A DNA stretch of 25,383 bases from Branchiostoma floridae (Eukaryota; Chordata; Leptocardii; Amphioxiformes; Branchiostomatidae), in assembly GCF_000003815.2 (NCBI RefSeq), contig NC_049991.1:5659867-5685249 (forward strand), written 5' to 3'. Below are positions 1-9,738 of this stretch, piece by piece. A program made the position numbers and the translations under genes. The notes beneath the pieces are model-generated. The model searched no databases. It was not told where the DNA came from and worked only from the letters and a program-made list of their open reading frames with translations. Every line of letters starts with the position of its first letter. Within the stretch, counting starts at the first letter, position 1.

Positions 1-106
1 TTTGTAGCGAAATGTTCAATTAGATGTGTTGAATATTGCCCATGTAGTTACAATTAGGTTCAGGTACGGACCTGAACCGTACCTGGACCATACCTGGACC
101 CCTAGC
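1..106. mobile_element. Fragment of GGTCCAGGT/TACCTGGACC-type palindromic element
   Basis: The stretch from about 50 to 106 alternates ACCTGGACC and GGTTCAGGT-like words and ends in ACCTGGACCCCTAG. It resembles the right end of the 430-bp inverted-repeat element at 19547-19976, which carries the same alternating words before its terminal inverted repeat. It therefore looks like a partial relative cut by the window edge. The terminal CCGGTACCCACCCC is not present here, so family membership is by resemblance only. Confidence 0.4.
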
Positions 107-839
107 CTACAGTGATGTTCTCCGTCTTTGTCCCAAATCTCTCAAGACTTTTCCTGTCCCTATACTAGGACTTAAATCCCAGTTTACAGAAAGCAATTAA
201 TTGACATGCGGTTGGACGCCTCAACAGATTTTGATCTTTTAATGGACTAGGCTTCCTGGTAAAGCACCATGCTTAACATGTTTTTCCTTTAATCTAGGAA
301 AACGGCGGTCGCGTGGGGCAAATCCGGACAACTTCGCAAAGCATTTAAGTTACAATTGACGGCGACAGTCCCCAAATAGCGTGACCCCGCACTTAGTAAA
401 TCCCGGGGATTCCGAAGGCTCTCAGCTGACATTCGTATACGTCCCTGATTGTTAATTGTAAAAGCCTCCAACAACTGTAAGAAATTTATCCATCCCATAC
501 TACAACTTCTGTATTAGTTAGATAAGCGTTAAGTTATAGAACTGTAGTTTTTTATTTTTTATTTTTCATACACCTGGGTAGCCTCTTCAGTGCTAATACA
601 CTGGTTTTCAATAGGGCCCAGTTTCACATATACATACAAGGAAATAAAAAAAAAACTTACAGAGAGAAAAGTAGACATACACGTCGGAACATATAAATAC
701 AACTGAAACATGAGAGACACAGATAAATCAAAATCATAATCCAATCCAAGGTCAACAGTTTGGGAGTTATGTAGAGGCCATACTTTGTACCCCGTACAAT
801 TGTTGTTCAATAAAACTATACTATATATTGATACCTGGG
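107..839. other. Non-coding stretch, no recognisable gene
   Basis: Open frames of 69 and 105 codons exist on the minus strand (289-498 and 559-876), but neither shows a recognisable domain. On the minus strand there is one well-formed pair of splice-like signals around a 42-nt segment (661-702). It has a pyrimidine-rich ...TGTTTCAG acceptor on one side and a GTAAGT donor on the other. This is weak evidence for a micro-exon; see findings. Confidence 0.4.
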
Positions 840-1135
840 ACGGATTTATATCGATGATCCCATAAGATCGGATCAAATTCCTGGGTCAGCAAAGTTTAGA
901 TAAAGGTTATGTTCTGCGTATACGCCCCAGTTTACTTAGTATATGTGAAACGGACTTATATCGATGATCCCATAAGATAGGATCAAATTCCTGTATCAGC
1001 AAAGTTTAGACAAAGGTTATGTTCTGCGTATAAGCCCCTGTCAATTACTTACTTGAAACGGATTTATAGTAATGATCCCAGGATCAAATTCGTGTCAGCA
1101 ATTTTATCATTAGATAAAGGTTAGGTCGATCTGAC
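840..1135. repeat. Tandem repeat, three ~109-bp units
   Basis: Three consecutive diverged units begin ACGGA(T/C)TTATA at about 839, 950 and 1058. Each contains ATGATCCCA, GGATCAAATTC, (T)CAGCAA and TTAGA(T/C)AAAGGTTA. Units 1 and 2 are about 90% alike by eye and share TATGTTCTGCGTATA. Unit 3 is shortened and more diverged. There is no coding content. Confidence 0.85.
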
Positions 1136-1728
1136 ATGATAGCTCGTATAGAGTCCATTCCAAGTAACCATGCGGATGTTTGTTGCCATTCATTTCGGAA
1201 TTAATTTTAAAGCTTTGTAATAATATGTCTCGGATCAACATTTGATACTTCAGAAATATTTAAAGGCTGTTTCAATTTTATGAATATTTTCCCGGTTCTG
1301 TAAAACTGTGCAAATATTCATGATGTGGATTCTAATGGTTTCTAAATAATGATAACAGCATTCTACCATTATTTACCATTTTATGACATTTTTGTAACAT
1401 TTTCTTAATCAATTGTATAAAACAAGGTAATTGTGACTTAGTAGGCACTAGTCTTGTAAGACTGTAAATAGTACGTTTTCTACACAATGTACTTGTTTGT
1501 TTTTACGCTTTGTACTTCTGAGTTTTGAGGCCAGTTTCTGCATACGCCCCCCCCCCCCTTTCAAAACTTCCTTAACTTCCTGTCCCACAGACTTGCTGCG
1601 AGTGACTCACATGTGTTGATGTTCATAATATCAAGGTATTTAATGTTATTGTTATTGGGTGGGCCGACTACTCACTCTTTGCAGCCAGGGGCTGAATTGC
1701 GAGGAGCTTACAATAGGCGGGGCTAAAT
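1136..1728. other. Non-coding stretch
   Basis: AT-rich sequence without a supported gene. The only notable item is a homopolymeric C run at about 1548-1558. The right part (about 1655-1728) leads into the tail of the family B SINE. Confidence 0.4.
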
Positions 1729-1845
1729 CGCAAGGGTCTGGAGCGAGCTGCCATTCGGCGCCACTCAGGTGACATCAATACGACTGTCGCAAGTGTCTGG
1801 AGCGAGCTGCCATTTGGCGCCACTCAGGTGACCTCAATACGACAT
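1729..1845. repeat. 59-bp direct duplication
   Basis: Two adjacent near-identical units at 1729-1787 and 1788-1845 share GTCTGGAGCGAGCTGCCATT, then GGCGCCACTCAGGTGAC and TCAATACGAC. They lie immediately 3' of the family B SINE body (on the element's strand), so the duplication may belong to the SINE tail region or to the insertion site. Confidence 0.85.
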
Positions 1846-2082
1846 CGCACATGTGGTGGGTTCTAGGTACTTTAGGTTTTGAACCGCTCTCCCCATACAC
1901 GGGACCTCCATTTAACGTCCTATCCGAGAGACGACTCATTTTTCACTGAATTGAGTTAAGTGAGGAAAGTCGTGTAAAGTGCCTTACCCAAGGGCTCAAG
2001 ACCGGCAACACGGCAGGTGGTTTCGAACCGGCGACCTCTCGGTCACGGGCCGAATACACTACCACTGTGCTACGCGGCCCCC
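1846..2082 (-). mobile_element. tRNA-derived SINE, family B (copy 1)
   Basis: Read on the minus strand, the head begins GGGGCCGCGTAGCACAGTGG (A-box-like) and contains GCCGGTTCGAAACC (B-box-like) about 45 nt later. Between them, TCGG-CCCGTGA-CCGA forms an anticodon-like stem-loop. After the head comes a body holding GGCACTTTACACGACTTTCC and GACGTTAAATGGAGGTCCCG. The same head and body recur at 14033-14489. An internal pol III promoter with a non-tRNA body is the hallmark of a tRNA-SINE. It is a non-coding retroposon, dependent on a LINE for movement. Confidence 0.8.
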
Positions 2083-3530
2083 TGTAAATTTCAAGTCCCA
2101 TTTAACAACATCCTTGAACCGCCGGTAGGGACGACCACGTGTTCTTGTCCCAGTGGCCAGTTTACCGTACAGTAGGTCCTTGTGGATTCTCCCATCTGGC
2201 ATACGGCGCATGCACATGTCCAAAGTCGACGTTGCTTCAGTAGCGTTTACATACTAGGAATCGTAGCACGTGTGAGAACATAATCATTCCACTTAATTTT
2301 ACGACGCAAACTACTCATGTGAAATGTGTTGAGTTTCTTTTCTTGGCTTGAATACAGGCACAACGTTCTGCTGCAATAAAGCAGAACACTGATTACACAT
2401 GTCCTCTATGCAGTAATCTGTGTGTGAATTGTGAGCTTCTAATTTAATTATCCCAGAATCTCTTCTATAGTCCGGCAAAAGTAGTTGCTATACCCGACGC
2501 ATTCTACAATTCATTTCGTCTTCCAGGGAAAGGTTTTTTGCCTTGCGGTGGATCCTAGAAAAGTGAACTTGGAAACCACTTCTAGCTCATATGTTTCTCC
2601 CTACTGGGAAAACATAAAAGGTTAAATGTAAAAGAAAAAAAATTGAGTATAGCAGGTTTTTAGGAGGTAATGTACTACCGTCTGTTGAGTCGAGTTTTGT
2701 TGGATTTCAGAGTCATATTGAACATTTGAATACTCACAGTTTACTCGTGACTTGTCACAGACTACGAGCGTATGTACCAAAAAGGATATCCGTAACTTAT
2801 AAACGATACCTAAATCCCAGTCTTACATCGTCGTTCGTCGATTCAGAAATAAGATTTTAGTCAAATCTTGAACACACGAAGTTTCCCTGACTCAATGAGC
2901 CACTAACGATAACCTAGAGTGACTCCCAAGTGATCTGACGCTCAAAGAAATTGATGTCACCATGGGAAGCAACTAATTGCTATGACGGATCGGTGCTTGG
3001 AAGAAAACAACTGGTGGGTCCCTGTAGATTTATCGAGTTTTGGAACAATTTGTTAATAGATATGGAAAATATTTGAGACGGTAATACTATTTCAAAGTGC
3101 GTCATTGATATTTGTGAACGGTTGAAAGAATAGGGAAGTTGTTGGTTTAGATGATGGTATAGGAAACGTTACTTTGACGAAAGTTACACGTGGCTCTTGT
3201 CAATTCGAAACGTGTCTGTAGATTTCTATCATCATATATGTACTAGATTACGTGTAGTCTGTACTTGATTGATGCAAGTACTAAGTAGTCTACTATAACA
3301 TTTTGGTCTATATTGTACATTGTGTTTTCTCTTAATATTGTATAGCTAGAAACTACATGTCCTGTTTCAATTCATAGCTAGTTGCCTCACACAATGTATA
3401 TCACTTTGCCCTAAATTATACCATTATTGTGTAATAAACTTTGAGTATATCAAAATGACGTTTCAGTAGCAGGGCATGTTTTGCATGGTTCCTATCCCTT
3501 CCTTTTTAACTTGCTCGAGGCAACTCAAAT
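2083..3530. other. Long non-coding stretch, nothing recognised
   Basis: No open frame of note, no splice-delimited coding segment and no terminal inverted repeats were found. A short perfect hairpin lies at 2365-2387 (GTTCTGCT / AGCAGAAC, 7-nt loop), probably chance. The sequence is AT-rich throughout. Confidence 0.4.
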
Positions 3531-3596
3531 TTTAAACACGAGAACACCATTTTGCGTCTCTTCTGAAAGACGCTGCAGCCCCAAACAAGCATGATA

Positions 3597-4138
3597 CGAG
3601 GGGTGATAATTAAGTCCTTCGCCTCACCCATAAATAATAAGCACAACTCAGATTTCGAAGCACAACTTTATAGTATGAAGCCTTTTATCAATATCCTCCA
3701 AATTTCAAATCATTACAGTCATTACATTCCAGGCATTCGTTTTTTGAAAATTAGAAGTTAAGTGGCGAGAAAAACAAGGCTGAATTGTGGTCAGACATGT
3801 GTGGGTCGAGTTCCCCATGCCGTAAATTCTTTGTCAGTAACAAAATACATTGTCAAAATATTTGATAATGATTCTCTTCCTATTTCAAACAGAAAAAAAG
3901 TGGGTGTCTGACTTCCAGCAGCGCAATTTGACGCACACACCTCATGTCGCAGCTCAATTGTCCACGTTTTTTCTTTCTCCCTTACCTAACGTTAAGAGTC
4001 GCCTGCAAAGTAATGATCACACTAATTTGAATTTTGGTACACATTCATATAAGATTTTATACTTGACATCTATGCTTCGAAATCTGAGTTGTGCTTATTA
4101 TTTCTGGGTGAGACCGATGGCATATTGATCACTCCTCG
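3597..4138. mobile_element. Mariner-like MITE with ~70-bp inverted ends
   Basis: The element begins CGAGGGGTGATAATTAAGTC and ends as the inverse of CGAGGAGTGATCAATA. It is flanked on both sides by TA (3595-3596 and 4139-4140), the target duplication of Tc1/mariner elements. The arms share a 31-bp perfect inverted match (3632-3662 with 4073-4103) built around AAGCACAACTCAGATTTCG. No transposase frame is present; the 92-codon frame at 3850-4128 has no domain. It is therefore a non-autonomous element of 542 bp. Confidence 0.88.
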
Positions 4139-4154
4139 TACCAAGGTCTCCTAG

Positions 4155-4388
4155 TTTTTTTTTTTTTTTCTATTTTGCTTTTGGACAGACGAGGACGATG
4201 TGGCACTGCACTCAAGTTTTTGTAACTTATATTAACAATGCCACATACACGGTACAGACAGAAGGAAAGTCGTGTAAAGTGCCTTTCCCTTCCCAAGGGC
4301 ACAACGTCGGGGGCACGGTGGGAATCGAACTCAGGACCCATAGATTCCGAGCCGAAAGCTCTACCAGTTACGCCACGCCCGACTCCAC
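4155..4388 (-). mobile_element. tRNA-derived SINE, family A (copy 1), with 11-bp TSD
   Basis: Read on the minus strand, the head has TAACTGGTAGAGC (A-box region) and CTGAGTTCGATTCC (B-box). The body follows with GACGTTGTGCCCTTGGGAAG and ends CTCGTCTGTCCAAAAGCAAA plus an A tail (T run at 4155-4169). A perfect 11-bp target-site duplication, GTCTCCTAGTT, lies at 4146-4156 and 4389-4399. The target is a family C SINE. Confidence 0.9.
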
Positions 4389-4522
4389 GTCTCCTAGTTG
4401 CCAACTAATTGGAACCAGGAGCTCAACTGAGAGGCTGCTACCTGTTGAGATACAGCTGAAGAGCCTCCCTGTCGCATCCGAGTGCACGTCCCTAACCAGA
4501 AGCAAGGTTTTAGTGTTCATTT

Positions 4523-4622
4523 NNNNNNNNNNNNNNNNNNNNNNNNNNNNNNNNNNNNNNNNNNNNNNNNNNNNNNNNNNNNNNNNNNNNNNNNNNNNNN
4601 NNNNNNNNNNNNNNNNNNNNNN
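4523..4622. other. Assembly gap (100 N)
   Basis: Exactly 100 undetermined bases, the conventional size for a scaffold gap of unknown length. Any frames running through it are not interpretable. A poly-A-rich stretch (AAAAAAAG...) follows immediately, suggesting the gap stopped at a low-complexity repeat. Confidence 0.99.
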
Positions 4623-5400
4623 AAAAAAAGGGGGAAAAGTAAATGTAAATATAAAATGGGAAAAAAAAATAGATGAATGCGGGGAAATTTTCGGCGCAGA
4701 CAAGAATTTATGAAAAGAAACACAGTCCCGTGAAACAAAAATTTGTTTGTAGTAGACAAAAAAAAGGGGTACACAGCCAGTTTTGTGGGGCCATAGCAAG
4801 TTTTTTCAACCGCAGGGAAGGTGGAATGTCATAAGACACCTGGGAAGGCAATTCATGACATGGCCATTCAAGGTGCGTTTACTCACAAAACATTGCTTTT
4901 CTACTTGAAACTATACTGCGGCTGCAATTGCTACAGACATATACTGTCTCTTTGCCTGCACACATAGTAGGAACATCGCGTTATACGACACACACTTCGC
5001 GTGAAAAGACGTCATACGATCACTAATTGCCGGCTGTGTGCATCTAACGTTATATGAAATAAATTGCAAGTGAAGTACCAATTTTTGCAGCGCCACTGTG
5101 ACAAGTGGAGTCGTTAATGTGGTAGTGCACTATACGCGCACTAAACGTTACGTTTATGTTGTTGTTCTCTTATCTTTATTTTATGGCCATTTTTTCTTCT
5201 TAAAAATACTCCCGACTTCTCTTTCCAACCTAGACATAGGACGAAGACATGAAAATCTAAATTGTTGTCCTAAAAAATATCACATCTTGGATCATAATTC
5301 TTGAAAACTGGAGTGGGAACAAAGTTACCGCATGATGTAACTTTCTTGCCGCTCTTGTTTTTAACGATGACGGATTCCGCAAATTAAACAAATATGGTAG
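4623..5400. other. Non-coding stretch
   Basis: A-rich sequence after the gap, then mixed AT-rich DNA. Frames of 61-68 codons at 4911-5304 have no domain content, and no repeat family was recognised. Confidence 0.4.
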
Positions 5401-5412
5401 TACCGTAGTACC

Positions 5413-5443
5413 AAAGGTCATCCCACGACCTGACCTTTGACCC
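5413..5443. promoter_or_regulatory. Possible nuclear-receptor site: inverted AAAGGTCA plus DR1
   Basis: AAAGGTCA at 5413-5420 faces TGACCTTT at 5431-5438 with a 10-bp spacer. The right half extends to TGACCTTTGACCC, whose reverse complement GGGTCAAAGGTCA is a textbook DR1 (two AGGTCA-type half-sites, 1-bp spacing) as bound by HNF4, RXR heterodimers and COUP-TF. No gene is seen nearby, so function is unproven and chance cannot be excluded. Confidence 0.3.
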
Positions 5444-5904
5444 TGATCACACATTATACCCTATTTAACCGCGCTACTCTTCACCAGACCGGTTTAAATG
5501 GTGATAAATGACGACATTATCAGTCTCAAATGCGATTGAATCGGTTGAATCACTCCTGAGAGCATATGATCAAGACTGGGATGAACAGTGTTTTATTGCA
5601 CTCTATCTTAATTGATGCTTTGTCACATATTTGATCCTCAATTTTGTGCTATGTCATCAAGTGTTGAAATGTTTCACACGTGGAGCAAGTAGATGCAAAA
5701 AAATTCATATTTCATGTCGTATAATCCCTAAAAGGTCATGTTTTCGCACAATACACACGGTTATCTAGGTCATGGTATTTTTTGTACATAAAGTATTGTA
5801 GATCCATGCATTGGAAGTGCTGCGGTAGTGTTAAAACCAAAAATCCAGGAGAGTGCACTACTGGAGAGACAGACTATCAATCTTCGCCCCCCCCAAAAAA
5901 ATCA
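5444..5904. other. Non-coding stretch
   Basis: AT-rich, with no supported frame or repeat. It ends in a C run at about 5886-5894 immediately before the tail of the family A SINE. Confidence 0.4.
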
Positions 5905-6164
5905 TTTTTTTTACTATTTGGTTCTGGACAGACAAGGGCAATGTAACTTATATTAAAAGTGCAACATACACAGTACGGACAGTAGGTAAAGGTCTTTTCT
6001 TTTACCTCCCCGACCGAAGTCAGGTACACATTCTTACACCTGGGTGAAGTTAGGAAAGCCTTTCCCATCAAGGGCACAACGTCGGGGGCGCGGCGTGTAT
6101 CGAACTCGAGACCTCTCGATTCCGAGCCGGACGCTCTACCAGTTGCCCCACACACGACGCCACG
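5905..6164 (-). mobile_element. tRNA-derived SINE, family A (copy 2)
   Basis: Minus-strand head GGGGCAACTGGTAGAGCG then GGCTCGGAATCGAGAGG and CTCGAGTTCGATAC (B-box). It is followed by GACGTTGTGCCC, a longer body than copy 1 with TTCACCCAGGTGTAAGAATG and GACTTCGGTCGGGGAGG, and the 3' end CTTGTCTGTCCAGAACCAAA plus A-rich tail (T run 5905-5912). The head, core and tail words match the copies at 4155, 15924 and 18188. A 97-codon minus-strand frame across it is SINE sequence, not a gene. Confidence 0.88.
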
Positions 6165-8530
6165 AAACATGAGTTGACAGTTTATGAATACAATATCTTA
6201 TGCTAATGGCTAAGGCTCTTTCTTCGTTGCACACGCCAGAATGGTGGTCATGAAATGTATGGTTTTGTGGCACTAAGTTAGCTTTATTGGCGATAAAGAG
6301 AGGTGAAAACGATGGGAAAAGTGTGTAGTAAAGACCACATCATAGAGCAACAGAACGTTCATTTTTTGCATCTTTAGATCTGAAGATGATAATGTCACCG
6401 AATTGGAGTGGTAGATAGCTCTTGTTCTCTTCTATATTTTACATAAGACGATGACTGACCTTATTACTGTGAAGAGAAAGTCGTTAGCAAATAGAAAAAC
6501 GATTTAACTCAAAAATGTTAACTCATAGAGACTAAAGTATCATTTATATAACATGGTGGCTGACCTATGAAAATATATTTTACCGATTCCGAGGAAATGT
6601 CAGGATAAAAAATCATGAGTAGAAATCAAATAAGTCCTATAAAGTATTACCTAAAGCTCCAATCCAAGAAGTACTTTCAACCATTTACATAAGGGGACTT
6701 GAGACCTTAGCCAATATAAGGATCTTCCAAGTCTTTGGGATGAATCTTAGCTCATGATTAAGATGACATTATGCTGTAATGTCTACATAAGACGGTGCTT
6801 GGCCTATCAAAAAAATCTTAGTGAGTGCGTGGGGCAAAACTACATAAAAGAGTGGATTCAGTACCTTTAGCCTGGTACCCAGCCTTGTTCGGCATCGGTC
6901 TTTCCAAGGCAGTACAAGACTATATACCAGGCTAGTTAACCTCCAGAGTTTCTTTGCCATGGGTTTAGCTATAGGTTACTACCAAGCTGACATGACATAT
7001 TATATACAAGACGAGGATGACCTATCCGACGATTTTTGACCATAAGACAAGTGACCATAAGCACAAATAGTGCAAATAAAAAACAAAGGTTAATCCACCC
7101 AGGATTTGCTAGCCGACGAATTGGAAGGTCAGATCGACATAACATGTCAAAACATAAGACCTGATGATTACTTTTACCCTGTTTCACTCGTTATATAAAG
7201 ACGTAAAGTGTACGTAACGGGGGCCGCCCTAAGATGCCCCCTGTCCTAAGATGCCCAGATTTTTTGCTGATCTTATTATGCATAAGTACGCCGTGTTTGT
7301 TGTCACTGACTATGATGATTAGAAAGGTAAATAAACCAAGTCCAAACACAGAGCTTTTTTTTATTAATTTTTTTTACACATGTTCACTTTCCCTTTGTTT
7401 GAAGACATAATTTTCACAATAATGTTGGTGCTGCCGAATCACTGTGGTCACCTGTTACTAGGTATTGGTGGCTCGTGGCCATAAATAAACAACCAATAAA
7501 AAACAGCCACACAACTGTCATACACATAAGGAACAAAGCTTCACAAAACACTACAAAAATTGGTCTTCAAATGTTTGTTGAGTAGAAGACCGGCCATAGA
7601 AAAAAACAACATAAGCATCACCGCCGTTGTTTTCCCCAAGGAGCGTGGCCCCGCAGGTGGCAGACGAGCGAACGCCCAAAAGCTTTGTTACTTTAAAAAT
7701 GATTCGTACCGTCTATAAAAATGAAACTTCACAGAGTGATGTCGAATATGTTTCCCAATACGTACACAGAGTTTTTTTGTGATTTTGGCGTTGTCGTTTT
7801 TCGTAATGATTTTGTTAGTCGGGCCGCCGCATTCAGTGCATTTCGCCCATTTCCCATGAAAACGCGACCTGGATTGTGAATGATTTAGCCCTCCTCGCGG
7901 GAGACAAGAAGCACACACAATCACTATTCTACTGTTAAAAGAAAGCTAATATATCATAAGATTAGAATTTTTATTTATGTTTGTCTAAATTGGTCAACAG
8001 CTTCCGAAGAGAGCAAATTCCAAAAGCGGGGCAAGTTAGGGCGCACTGTTTAACGCTGCTCAAAATCGGAATTTATATTCACGATAACGTCCTCGGTGTT
8101 TGCCAGTTGTAACGCGGAGGGTGAAGAGTTCATGAACAGTATGGATGCCTTCCTTATTCAAGTATAGTCTCTAGATGAATGTGTTAAAAATTCGTTGATC
8201 AAAACTTAACCACTCTTTGGCAACTAGTGACGGAGCGCCGTGAGTTCGAGCACGTAAAAAAAGGGGGTCATTAGATCCAGAGCGGTCATCGGGATCCTAA
8301 AGACGCTACGCATATCCTTTCTTGATGTGTTGGCAGGCGTCTTGGAAAGTTGTATTGACCAACCATTTCAAAACACTAGTTTCACTTTCTTTGATCCTGA
8401 TGATAAGCGGGGGGTATCACGTCTTGAAGCTAAAACAAAACCCTAAAAGCTACTTAAGTCGTTAGGAGGATGGTTTGATGAAGATTTGCTCTGACCCACT
8501 TGCTCTGAATCACGTAAAGGTCACTGAACC
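6165..8530. other. Long non-coding stretch
   Basis: No gene is supported; frames of 63-78 codons (6769-6960, 6969-7187, 7688-7924) lack domains. Loose recurrences of CATAAGACG(A/G)TG...TGACC/TTGGCC at about 6441, 6553, 6786 and 7006 hint at very old local duplications. A 10-bp inverted pair TAGCCTGGTA/TACCAGGCTA encloses 6868-6934. CCTAAGATGCCC occurs twice at about 7230-7258. Confidence 0.4.
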
Positions 8531-8534
8531 TTAA

Positions 8535-9480
8535 CCCTATTCAGACCGGGGGGGGGCTTTTGAGGCCCGCGCTAACTTCGATGTCCTATAACGCCAGAAC
8601 GGCTTACGCTAGAGCCACCAAATTTGGTGAGTTTTCTTAAAATATTGTTGGCAACAATTTTGCGAAGTTTGACAAATTTTCCATTTTTCTTGTTGCCATG
8701 GCAACCGTTTGTTGACAGGCAGTTTTGCCAAAAATCACTATTTTTGGTTCTAACTATGTATTTTTCACATTTATTTGCTATATCACTGCGATTTTGTTAC
8801 ATAAATAGAATCTTATATTATTCAGCATATCTTTCATAATTATATATGCATAAATTATGCTAATTTGATGACGTCATCAGCCCAAAATCCAAGATGGCGG
8901 ACCGAATGGCAAAATCAATAATAACAAGCTAATTATCCCTTAAAATTTGTAACTACCTGGTATTTTTTCATCAAAAACCATCTAAATGAATGAATTTAGT
9001 CTATTTCCATTGCCCTTTGTGATTATTTGTTGCAAAAAAGTATTTTAAAAATTCAAGGTGGTGGATATAATATGGCGGAGTCCAACTCGTATCTTAGATG
9101 TGCATGACGTCATTTTATGACGTCATATTGACGTCATTGATGTTGCTATTGGCAACGCAAGTCGTAATAAATATTATTATTCTGTTATTTGCACTTGTTG
9201 TTACATTTTTGTAGCATAACTTGAAGTTTTCTGAGAATACCCATTTTTCATGGGTTTGGCAAATGTAATCAAATTGATGACGTCATAATTACGTCATCTT
9301 ACGTCAAAGTAACGTCAAACGTCATATACTTGTTAGATATTATGTCGAAATTATGTCCTGAAAATTTGGTGGCCCTACGGCACGTCGTTTTAGAGTTATA
9401 GGACTTAGAAGTGGAGGGCCTCAAAAGCCCCCCCCCCCCCCCGGTCCAGGGATGACCAAAAAAGCCCGGTCTGAATAGGG
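8535..9480. mobile_element. piggyBac-type MITE (946 bp)
   Basis: Perfect 16-bp terminal inverted repeats CCCTATTCAGACCGGG are at 8535-8550 and, inverted, 9465-9480. They are flanked by TTAA on both sides (8531-8534 and 9481-9484), the signature target duplication of piggyBac elements. Subterminal sequence is also inverted: GGCTTTTGAGGCCC, GTCCTATAAC and CCACCAAATTT appear in order from each end. There is no transposase frame, so it is non-autonomous. A poly-C run at 9428-9442 marks the right end. Internally it carries TGACGTCA palindromes (separate entry) and CCAAGATGGCGGA, a YY1-like word. Confidence 0.93.
8869..9300. promoter_or_regulatory. Array of five CRE-type palindromes inside the MITE
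   Basis: TGACGTCA occurs at 8869-8876, 9105-9112, 9118-9125, 9129-9136 and 9278-9285, with further ACGTCA half-sites to about 9325. This octamer is the consensus CREB/ATF site. Repetition inside a transposon may equally reflect sequence needed for transposition. Confidence 0.45.
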
Positions 9481-9660
9481 TTAAAGCAATTACATACTTG
9501 TAAGGCAAATGGAAAAACATGGAAAAGACTCCTGCACGTTGCATTTTGGTAGAGAATGAGATTTTTCCTGTCGTTATCGTTTCAAATTGATATCGATGTC
9601 CCTTATGTTGTTATCGCTACACTAGTTCTTGAGAAGTTTACGCGCTATGTCCGTATAGGG

Positions 9661-9702
9661 AAGCGCTTACTGACAAACTTTCAACCAATCCCCCAGTTGA
9701 TT
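9661..9702 (-). mobile_element. Penelope-like element terminus (fragment)
   Basis: On the minus strand an AATCAA/TTGGTT hairpin (one G-T pair) is followed directly by GAAAG, then TTTGTCAGTAAGCGCTT. The same order (hairpin, GAAAG, CTTGTTGGTAAGCGCTT) follows the PLE coding remnant at 17101-17140. It is therefore a third, coding-free PLE 3' end. Confidence 0.55.
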
Positions 9703-9738
9703 CGACCCTAAAACTACGCCAGTTGACATGAGTGGAAG

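Larger units (their letters stand above)
3535..4480 (-). mobile_element. Family C tRNA-SINE, split by two nested insertions
   Basis: Three pieces join when the mariner-like MITE (3597-4138) and the family A SINE (4155-4388) are removed: GTCTCTTCTGAAAGACGCTG then GCAGCCCC (left), CCAAGGTCTCCTAGTT (middle) and GCCAACTAATTGGAACC followed by GAGCTCAACTGAGAGGCTGC (right). The same order occurs uninterrupted at 21886-22025. On the minus strand the head has AGGTAGCAGCCTC (A-box region) and GGTTCCAATTA (B-box-like). Confidence 0.65.

Noticed and set aside
4198-4799. Several open frames of 64-171 codons crossing 4523-4622
   Set aside because: They run through 100 undetermined bases and SINE sequence, so no real protein can be read.
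5877-6170. 97-codon minus-strand frame
   Set aside because: It coincides with the family A SINE, and similar peptides appear from other copies (4129-4404).
8220-8265. B-box-like GTGAGTTCGAGCAC followed by an A run
   Set aside because: No A-box or related copy was found, so it is insufficient for a SINE call.
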